A stretch of DNA of 64,000 bases from Cephalotus follicularis (taxonomy: Eukaryota > Streptophyta > Magnoliopsida > Oxalidales > Cephalotaceae). The notes under the pieces were generated by a model that saw nothing but the letters and a program-made list of their open reading frames with translations, did no database searches and was not told the origin of the DNA. How positions within the stretch are numbered: the first letter of the stretch is position 1; each line of letters begins with the position of its first letter. Shown piece by piece: positions 56,228 through 64,000 of this stretch. The position numbers and the translations under genes are program-made. Location of the stretch: positions 7,106 through 71,105 of the forward strand of contig BDDD01000717.1 in assembly GCA_001972305.1 (NCBI GenBank). The letters run 5' to 3'.

Positions 56228-58961
56228 TGTAACACCCCCAAGATGTGGGAGTCGCCACAGGTGCATATAACTGAACTAATCATAACATATCATATTAAAA
56301 CGTTCATCTTATTTAAAAACGTGATGGTTTAAAGCATATCCATAACATATAAAAACTGATCATAACTGAAACTTATGCATAATCCAAAAGTCAAAAAGCG
56401 AAATTAACACATTGTTTAATTAACTGGTTCCACTACGACCACATAACATAAAGGCATCTGCTACTAGACGATCCTCAGACATATGGGAGTCACTCTCATC
56501 ACACATTGCCCCTTTGCTCCTGATAACCTGCCGCATGGAAACAAAAACGCGGTTGAGCAAACCTCAGTACGGATATAGAATATAAAGCAGTAAACGATAT
56601 TTTAAAGCAAGAAGATTTCAAAAGTTCTTTAAACAGAAGTCTTTAAGCAATAAGTAAAACATTCTTTATAGATGCCCATGACAAATCATATAAACCAAGT
56701 GCATAACTTTGAAAACCATAAAGTGTACCTTATCAAAACATAGGATCCATAAACCGAGCACCAAAACCCATAATAGAAACACATAGCAGCAAGGAGTTCG
56801 CGACACCCACATTGCCAAATGGAATTGCAGTATACGGCACTACACATACAATCCCCATATCCCAAAACATATCCCAATAACATATAACTAGGATCGATCC
56901 ATACGTCTCTATCCCAAATCCGATCTACGGATATCCCAGAGAGACGCCGTAAACTAATGACACCGTTACGGAAAGTGTCATGCCCATGTGCCAGGCTCAC
57001 AGCATGCCTATGGTACCCCCATAGGTGGTTATAAAAGCTCAGTATTTCACCATTTCCAAAATATGATTTCATCAAATCATTTTAAAATAAAAACGTTTCC
57101 CAAACCATTACCATAAATCGTACTCAAACGATATAGTTTCGCATACTTTCATAATCAGTAAAATCAACGCATCTAATTTCACAATAAATAGATGATTGCA
57201 TATGATTTCGTAAATACATTGTAACTGATTTCATAAAGTCAGAATATTTACTTCATAAAATATCAAATGACTTTATTTCCAAAAACCCAAACATACGGAA
57301 TTCATAAACCAAAGTAAGCATATTCATAAACCGGGTGATAACAAAACCAGAATCTGTATTTAATCTCAACGAAACTGAAACAGTAAGAATATGTCAAGGA
57401 ACGAAGAATCCGTACCTTGTGCGATCACAAATAAGCTTACGAATAACTTAAAAGTCCCACGTAGCACACAAATCTATACAATACGAAAACATTCATATAC
57501 GGGTCTAAATTTCATTTTGAGCATAAAACAGAATCATAATGATGTTTAGGACAGACCCGGATTAATCGGAAGAACAAACGGATGAAAACATAAGTTTACA
57601 GGACAAACCAGCCGACTGATTGAAGAATCCAGTCGACTAACAATGGGTGGCAGTCGACTACACAACAGGGCTAGTCGACTATTCAACCTGGACTTGCAGA
57701 CAGTTGACTGAATCAGGGGTCCAGTCGACTACACAACACAAGACAGTCGACTGTTTGCACAATGCAGTCGACTATCCAACTAGACAGTCGACTTGTTCAT
57801 ACGGACAGTCGACTGTTCTGGGTATCAGAACATCAGTTCAGTGCAGTTTGTGCAATTTTATCAACCAAGACTTGGATTTTTCGACACTAGAAGGTTACCA
57901 ACATGTAAAACAACTTCATATGACATGTTAAACATTGTTGCAACACAGAATTCGACAAGGCATGTTTGACAGAAAATTCTTTCAATGTGACAGGGACTTT
58001 AAACCATTGCATACTAACATTTAATCCAATTCTGTCCACTATCACCATTACATGCATCAAGCCAGATTGTATATCGATTCCTAGATGTCTACAGATGGTT
58101 GCTAACACATAGTTACTTGACAGAAGAACAAGGATGCCGAAACCATAATTAAATTCATCTCTAGCAACCAAAGTTCATAGTTTTGATGACAATGATCCAA
58201 AAACAAATCACTAAGGCATAACAATGTAGAAAACCAACCTATTAGATGTCAAAAACGATTGCAGGAATACCAATTGAATGACACAGTGGCTGATCAAAAA
58301 CAAAACGAAAGGAAGACATAAAAATTCAAGCCTGCCAACAATACCAATATTGCCAAGAACGATTCCTATGTAGAAATCATGAAGAACTAACTTGTTTAAT
58401 GGAGCAAAAACACAAAGAACACGGTGAATCTTCCCATGGCAGGTTCGGCAGCAAGGAGATATGGCAGAAACGAAGGCTTGACATACATATATAGCAACAT
58501 AATCCAAAACGGAAAAGAAGAGGAGATTGGGGAAAGAATAAGGAAACAATGAGACAAAATCATATTAATAAGGAAGGAGAGGATTGTTGCCGTGTGAAAT
58601 TTATGATGGAAGGAGAGAATTCGGGAGAGAGAGTCAGAGAGAGAGAGATGTCCTGAGAGGGAGAGAGAATTTGAGAGAAAATAAAAAGGAAAATAAAAGG
58701 AAAGGAAAAATAAAGAAAAGGAAAGATTAAAAATAAAAGATGGTATTTTAAAAAAAACTTTTAAAATTAATTTATGGAATTAATAATAATAATAATATAA
58801 CTAATATACCCAAACCCAAAAGTCCATACTAACAAACCCAAAAATTTTAAGGCTGGTATCAGTCAGCCCCAAATCATAAACGAAACATAAAACGGACAAA
58901 TACATAAACGAAACAAATAAAACCCGTAAGAAAAATACGTACAGGTAAGCAGGGTATTACA
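56228..58961 (-). mobile_element. Solo alpha LTR, reverse
   Basis: 2734 bp, TGTAACACCCCC to GGGTATTACA on the plus strand, between AGCTA at 56223-56227 and AGCTA at 58962-58966. The uninterrupted target is seen in F's 3' LTR near 30675. It carries the GCCGC-type stem (about 56530-56555), hairpin 2 as CCGTAA/TTACGG (56947-56971), hairpin 1 as CCTATGG/CCATAGG (57007-57025), the motif array, and a purine-rich stretch (the reversed CT leader). Confidence 0.93.
57608..57826. repeat. AGTCGACTG motif array, reverse solo alpha LTR
   Basis: Ten sites, nearly all CAGTCGACT or AGTCGACTA, with one CAGTTGACTG. It is the best preserved of the alpha arrays. Confidence 0.9.
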
Positions 58962-59423
58962 AGCTATGCAAGAACCACATACAACCATGAAAACAAAGGC
59001 GAAGCTCTTCCTCAGCCTCAAAGGTTGTGCCTGCATCGACCATGTGATGTACAAAAACGTACTGAGGAGGACACTCACCTGCTAGACATGTAGACGGGTA
59101 AAGAAAGTTCCAACCTCAGACAGCTCTCAAAGCATTAGAAGAAAGACAAAGAAGAAGATGAAAGATGAAGGCTCACTCTCCCAACTGCTTCTTCAGACGT
59201 GAAAGATGGATAGGATGTCTACCGAAACCAATAGCCAGACTTCTTAAGCAAGCTTTGCATATCTCCCAACACCAACTAAACCTCTCTTATAACTTAACCA
59301 CAAACACAAACCATAGGCAACCATTGGGCCTCCACCAAGCCCAGCCAAAACAACCAAGGAGAAAAGAAAAAATTTCCCACTGGCGCAACATCAATTTATC
59401 CAAAATTAATGCAGCTCGTTACA

Positions 59424-60187
59424 ACCCAAGACTCTTAAGGGAGCAATGTTAAAAACACTTCTAAGGAAGCAACAAATAAAGACTCCCAAGGGAGCAAATA
59501 TTGGTTGCAAATCCATAAGAACTTGTCCAACCAGACCAATGTCGTATCTTGAGAGGCGAATCCATAAGAACTTGCAACGTTCAAGTTCCTTGGCTGAGCG
59601 CTTTAATATAAGTGCCCACATGGGGGATAGAAACCTCGGTCAACCTGGTTTGAAAAATACCATACCATACGATATCCTGGTCTGCAAATCCATAATAACT
59701 TGTCAGACCAGACCTAAAACTTGATCTACCAACACTTAAGAACTCACAAAGACCAAGTCTTTTTGCCTAAGCGCTTTAACATAAAGTTCCCTACGGAGGC
59801 TAGAAAGCATAGGTAACTTAGTTTGAAAAATATAAAACCACTATAAAAGGAGTCTATAAATAAGTTAGACTAAGTGAAAATTCCTAAGGGAATTACAAAA
59901 GCTCGAAAAAAGCTAAAGAAGCTAAAAAAGGCTACAAAGAGAGAAAACAAAGTTCCTAAGGGAATGAACAAGATCAAATAATGACGAAGCTTTGTATTTT
60001 ATTGCTTAAAGAAAAATTACATTACAAGAGAAAAGTATTACAAAAAAGTTCAAAGAGAAAAAACAGAAATTACAGTTGAAGCCTCATCCCCTAAAGGGAC
60101 ATTATGTATACGAGGAGAAACATGCAATTGGGAGCTCAAAGTCAGGAGACAAGACATCCTTGGCAACAAGGCTAAGGAAAGGAACCA
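59424..60187 (+). repeat. Element H 3' region with imperfect tandem repeats
   Basis: Two units of about 190 bp are recognisable. TCCATAAGAACTTG, GAGCGCTTTAATATAAGT and GGTTTGAAAAAT at 59510-59655 recur as TCCATAATAACTTG, AAGCGCTTTAACATAAA and AGTTTGAAAAAT at 59685-59832. Smaller repeats of GGAG(C/A)A and CCTAAGGGA flank them. No protein is evident. Tat elements are known to carry tandem repeats here. Confidence 0.6.
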
Positions 60188-60720
60188 TCACGCTAAGGGC
60201 TCTACCCTAGGTGATTCCTCAGATCCCCAAGCACAACGTTGTTCTTCTTCGAAGGCTTGAAGAGATTTCTCTTCTTCTGCATCAACTCCCTTAGGAAAAT
60301 AGTCAAACTCGGTCACTGACGGACCACAAATGATAGAGTCCAGAGGATCCCCCGGATGATGCACAATCAGGTTCTGGCAGGTACAAAAACCCCAAGGATA
60401 GAGTGTTACAGACTCCTTAAGGACTTCCTCGTTAAAACTTTTTGAACCCTTAAAGTCATCCATGACCTTGGTCAAAGCACCTTGGAACTCAGCTGAAGTC
60501 TTAAATTCCGCAAGTGCTTTGTCAACAACCGTTTGAGTTCGAGTAGCCTCCGTTTCATGGATCTTTGATAACTTGTCCTCCGCAGCTAACAACGCATCAC
60601 CAAGCTGCTTATTGGCCCCTACAAGTCTCTCTTCATACTCCTTCACCTTGTCAAGAGCATCCAGAGCTTGCCTCTTCTCCTACATAATGGACTCCTGAGC
60701 CTTGAGAACTTCCTCCAGCC
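60188..60720 (-). pseudogene. Antisense ORF in Tat element H
   Basis: Antisense to pol, between integrase and the 3' end, where Tat/Grande-type elements often have an antisense ORF of unknown role. It is open from 60646 to 60188 (about 150 residues) and continues upstream in the same frame, past one TAG near 60680, to the LTR at 60726. The first half is a Glu/Lys/Ala-rich heptad-like stretch (EERLVGANKQLGDALLAAED, KLSKIHETEATRTQ), probably coiled coil. It is followed by FKTSAEFQGALTKVMDDFKG and LYPWGFCTCQNLIVHH, then an acidic end. Its original start is missing. I do not know its function. Confidence 0.65.
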
Positions 60721-60725
60721 ACATC

Positions 60726-63325
60726 TGTAATGCCCGAGTTTTTCACAAAATATAAGCCCGAGTATTTCACAAAATGAAATATTACAGTTTTAATGTAATC
60801 TTATTATGAAATTAAGGAGAATAGTGAAATTCTTGACTTTGATGATGTTTTCCCTTTATAATGTTGAGTTTTGATAGTGGAACGATAAGGAAATGTTCAG
60901 GGCATTTCGCATTGAAGCCACAATTATGTTGCCAAAAATGGTTAATAAAGCTTATTTTTAATGCACGACAGTAAAGCCCAGTGTTCGCATTATGTTTACG
61001 ATTGTTTTCGGGGCGGCTGGATTAATTAATATCGTAATTTGCGAAATAAACGGGACCCAGACCTTAATATTTGTTGGTAAATAACAATAAAGAATGAAGA
61101 AAGAAACAAATGAAGAAAGAAGAAATAGAGACGCGGGCTCATACGCCCGTTCAAAATGAAAAAGAAAGAGACACAAGGAGAGAGAGCGGGAGAGAGTGGG
61201 AGAGAGCGCAGGAGAGAGAAACAGAGAGAGCGTCGGAGCAAGCCGCTGGACCAGGGGAGGACGATGAGCGACCCAGGCGCACCAACCGACGGTAACTCCT
61301 CCTTTCCTCTTCTCTTTTCTCTCTTTTCTTCTCTTCCTTCCCTCCACTGTGTGCATTGACCGTGTGATTTCCAGCGCCATTAGAGTCGTGGATGGAGCAG
61401 GTCTTCCTCTAGGAGGCCATCTCTGCCCGTTTTGACCACCGTTGAGGCATTGTTCGGCCGGAATCGACGGGAATCGATCGACTAAGTCAACTCAGTCGAT
61501 CCGACTCGCTGCCGCCTATGACCTTGCATTTAGCGCCGAGTCTAGGGTTGTGATGTGTTAAGTTGATGGTTTTGTGGCATTTTTGGGTGGTGATCAGACC
61601 TGTTGAAGTCTGACGGGTTGACTCAGTGAGTCAAACTCATTGTCGGCCGTGACACGGCATTCAGCACCGAGTCACAGCGGGTCTTGAGTAGTTCTGAGTA
61701 GGCTGTTCAATGTGGAACCTGTTTATGGGTGTTGCACAAGCTGGTTGAGTCGGTTGGAATCTGGCCAATGCTCCGATGATGACAATGTCAGTTTCGGTGT
61801 ATCGAGCGTAATAGAAATATGTTGTATGTGCAGTGAGCGAGCTGGTTTTTGGTTCGGCAGTGAAAGGAAGTGATAATCGATAGTTGACAGCAAATTGTAA
61901 ATGTTCGGCAACTGAGCCTGCAGCTCAACTGCGCTTGCTACTGCTTTATCTGGCAGGGTTTACGACATGATTTTGAACATATAGTATGTATATCATGTCT
62001 AGATAGTGCTATATGATTCCATGTTGATTGGAAGTGAATTGGGTATCAATTATGCATGTTCTATTCTGGATTGTTCTTCTGGAAATTGCCTGCAAGCTAT
62101 AAAGCGTCGACGCTTTAGGCATAAGTGTCGACACCATAGAACTATTGCATTGAAGCCCAGAGTCACTGTCTGAACAGACAATGATGCCATGTGTACACGT
62201 TGATGCGTAAGGTTCCTACCTAACTCATTAACGCAAATTGAAGTGTTAACGCATAAGGTTTCCATGCTACACATCGATGCCATTGATATACATTGACGCC
62301 TAAAGGACTGTTGTGATTGATAAGCATGGTATGCGCATTAACGCTTAAGGATACTGTCTACACGTTGACGTCTAGGTTATATGTCGACACCATAAGGACT
62401 GTTTTTCACGTTAATGCCATAGATATACGTTGATGCGATGGATGCACGTTGACGCCTTTATACACGTCGATGCCTTTATGTATTGTTTATGCATAAGTGA
62501 ATGTTTATTGATTGTGTAGTGACTGTTTAATGATTGTTTATTGATTGTTGATCCTTGAATTGCATATTGTTATCGTTATAGATGTTTACATCTATCCAGT
62601 ATTCTCAAATACTAGTGTTTAAATTGTTTTCAAGGATTTCAACAACTGAGTGCTATAAGCACCCTTTATTGTTTATTGTTACAAAGTATTTTATACATAA
62701 ATACTATTGTTCAAGTGTTTATCGAATGTGTTCAAGTGTTTTCCCAAAAGGGCCAGGGAAAGTGTTTAAAGTGTTTAAGTGGTTCTCTGATAATGAGAAC
62801 AAGTGATAAGTGAAAGTGTTTATGCCCTTAAGCAAATTATGTTTCTTTATTGTTTTCCAAAGAGAAATTATTATATTACATCATGTGCATGTCATATTAG
62901 TGAATTGATTGTGTTTGAAGTGAAGCCAATGGCTTAGTGATCGGAGTGTATCATTAGACTACGGCAGGTGAGCGGATGGGCCAGGAGTTGGCTCTAACTT
63001 ATTCACCCCAATGGTTCTGCTATGCAGATCGTGTGTGTGTGGTCTGCCCGCTTAATGTCGGTAGTCGCTTTTACCTTTTCTATCATCATCGGAGTGCATG
63101 GTGGTAGTCAGGTAGTGAATCGGTTGGGCTAGGAGGTAGAACGAGATGACACCCACCCAGTGTAGTGATTGATTGTGCCCTTGTGCGGTATTCGTGATAA
63201 ATGATTGATTATAGCCACTTGGCATTGTTTCATATATATATTGACATATATATTACTGTTTTCAAATGATAAACTATCATGCATGCTTACATATGTATAT
63301 TCATATTCATGCATAACTCCTACTT
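60726..63325 (+). repeat. Delta-like LTR, interrupted near its 3' end
   Basis: It starts TGTAATGCCCGAG, interrupting H's antisense ORF. The 3' half follows the solo delta LTR: GGCCAGGAGTTGGCT, the TCTGC/GCAGA and CTATCA/TGGTAG hairpins, GCCACTTGGCAT. It is cut by a reverse alpha LTR at CTCCTACTT, a few bases before the expected TAGCC stem. A purine-rich GAGAGAGCG stretch (61170-61260) and a duplicated opening (AGTTTTTCACAAAATATAAG and AGTATTTCACAAAATGAAAT) are local oddities. No supported gene. Confidence 0.75.
62100..62465. repeat. GTCGACGC / GTTGACGCC motif array, delta-like LTR
   Basis: About fourteen sites: GCGTCGACGCTTT, GTGTCGACACC, ACGTTGATGCG, CATTGACGCC, ACGTTGACGTC and ACGTCGATGCC among them. 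It joins the GTCGACGCTTT form of element C with the GTTGACGCC form of the epsilon LTR. Confidence 0.8.
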
Positions 63326-64000
63326 TGTAACACCCACCGAACGGCGGGAATCGTCACAGTTCCTAATCCGAGACTAAACATAACCTATCTTATATCATGG
63401 CTCAATTTTATCATTTTTACCAAATTATAACTTAGCATGTATTCTTATTTAACTATAAATCAAGGTTCGCCTTTATTCTTACTATCAAATTATTAACTCA
63501 TCTTTAAATCAAATTTGCGTGATGGTCTAAACATATATATAATCTAATAAATAGTCTGAAAACTTTATTCATAATCTAAAACTTAAACATAGTCTTGAAA
63601 ATTAAACATAAACCAAAAAGCTTAAACGTAGTTCTAAGTCAAAAACTAAAAGACATAATATAGTTTAAATAGTGGTTCTAACATGACAATAAAATAACTA
63701 AACATAAACGGTTCCATCTCCTAGGTGATCCTTATCATAGGTGGCATCTCGCTCATCACACATTGCCCAGATGTTGTCCCATAGTACCTGCCGCATGGAA
63801 ACAAAAACGCGGCTGAGCAAACCTCAGTACGGATATAGAATCATAAAACATAAAACGATAATTTAAAAGATAGAACAATACCTGAATCTTCAAATATCAA
63901 ATACTTTATGCATAAGATAATTTAACATTATTTTCAAAAAGAGAGTGAAGGCAAGTAGTCATACAATCAAGTCAAACGAGTATTAAATTTTCAAGTGTTA
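63326..64000 (-). mobile_element. Reverse alpha LTR at window end
   Basis: TGTAACACCCACCG on the plus strand is the complement of an alpha LTR end. The first 600 bp match the complement of B's 5' LTR end (3790-4349), including the GCCGC/GCGGC stem (63790-63813). The rest is outside the window, so solo or full status is unknown. Confidence 0.85.

Larger units (their letters stand above)
52633..59423 (-). mobile_element. Solo LTR G (gamma family) with two nested solo LTRs
   Basis: TGACACGCCCCG to GCTCGTTACA, flanked by ACCCA twice. Without the two inserts and their duplications it is about 2.98 kb, the length of F's 3' LTR (2955 bp), and it is collinear with that LTR. There is no internal region, so it is a solo LTR. 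A (TA)18 run lies at 55265-55301. Confidence 0.92.
50383..60725 (+). mobile_element. Element H: truncated Tat-type Ty3/gypsy, split by solo LTR G
   Basis: It holds the RNase H end, a second RNase H, integrase, a 3' repeat region and an antisense ORF. Gag, protease and RT are missing. The double RNase H and a long 3' region with an antisense ORF are traits of the Tat lineage (Tat/Ogre/Retand/Grande). G interrupts it between ACCCA at 52628-52632 and ACCCA at 59424-59428. A delta-like LTR abuts at 60726. Confidence 0.8.

Noticed and set aside
57608..57826. CRISPR-like regularly spaced short repeats
   Set aside because: The repeated unit is only about 10 bp, is variable, lies in LTRs of a plant genome, and has no cas genes nearby.
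60958..61380. 140-codon antisense frame in the delta-like LTR
   Set aside because: It is made by GA/CT low-complexity sequence (Ser/Leu/Phe-rich translation).

Overview
This is a plant nuclear DNA window, almost certainly from a flowering plant and probably a eudicot. It consists almost entirely of LTR retrotransposons nested in one another. The base composition is AT-rich, and I found no host gene, rRNA, tRNA or CRISPR array. The coding material is Ty3/gypsy (chromovirus and Tat types) and Ty1/copia (one SIRE/Maximus-like) gag-pol, all of it broken. This suggests a heterochromatic or pericentromeric region. I cannot name the species. Greek letters for LTR families are my own working labels.

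Layout. 1-2138: reverse alpha LTR, cut by the window edge and nested in element B. 2139-8035: element B (+, gypsy), which keeps gag but has lost nearly all pol. 8036-8436: unassigned block. 8437-23195: element C (-, gypsy chromovirus), split by solo LTR delta (10625-13186, TSD GACTG) and by copia element D (15341-20654). 23196-24556: copia E, RT-RNase H and LTR start (+). 24557-25987: truncated alpha LTR. 25988-28212: copia E-type gag-protease-integrase (-). 28213-37806: element F (-, gypsy, gamma LTRs). 37807-46715: element A (+, gypsy, alpha LTRs), inserted in F's 5' LTR. 46716-48840: E-type PBS and LTR (-). 48841-50382: epsilon LTR (+). 50383-60725: Tat-type gypsy H (+), split by solo gamma LTR G (52633-59423, TSD ACCCA). 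G itself carries solo LTR beta (53861-54926, TSD CTGCG) and a reverse solo alpha LTR (56228-58961, TSD AGCTA). 60726-63325: delta-like LTR (+). 63326-64000: reverse alpha LTR running off the window.

No element here looks autonomous. Each polyprotein is damaged by nonsense codons, nearly all readable as C-to-T or G-to-A changes (CAG to TAG, TGG to TGA, CGA to TGA), by a few frameshifts, and by deletions (RT core in A, integrase core in C, nearly all pol in B). Several catalytic residues are also substituted.

The most unusual signal is in the LTRs rather than the genes. Clusters of short motifs with a GTCGAC or GTYGAY core recur about every 17-30 bp in LTRs of several otherwise unrelated families, both Ty3 and Ty1, and inside one copia internal region. 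The alpha, beta, delta and epsilon LTRs also share positionally conserved hairpins, some with compensatory changes. This suggests conserved RNA or DNA structure in these long LTRs.
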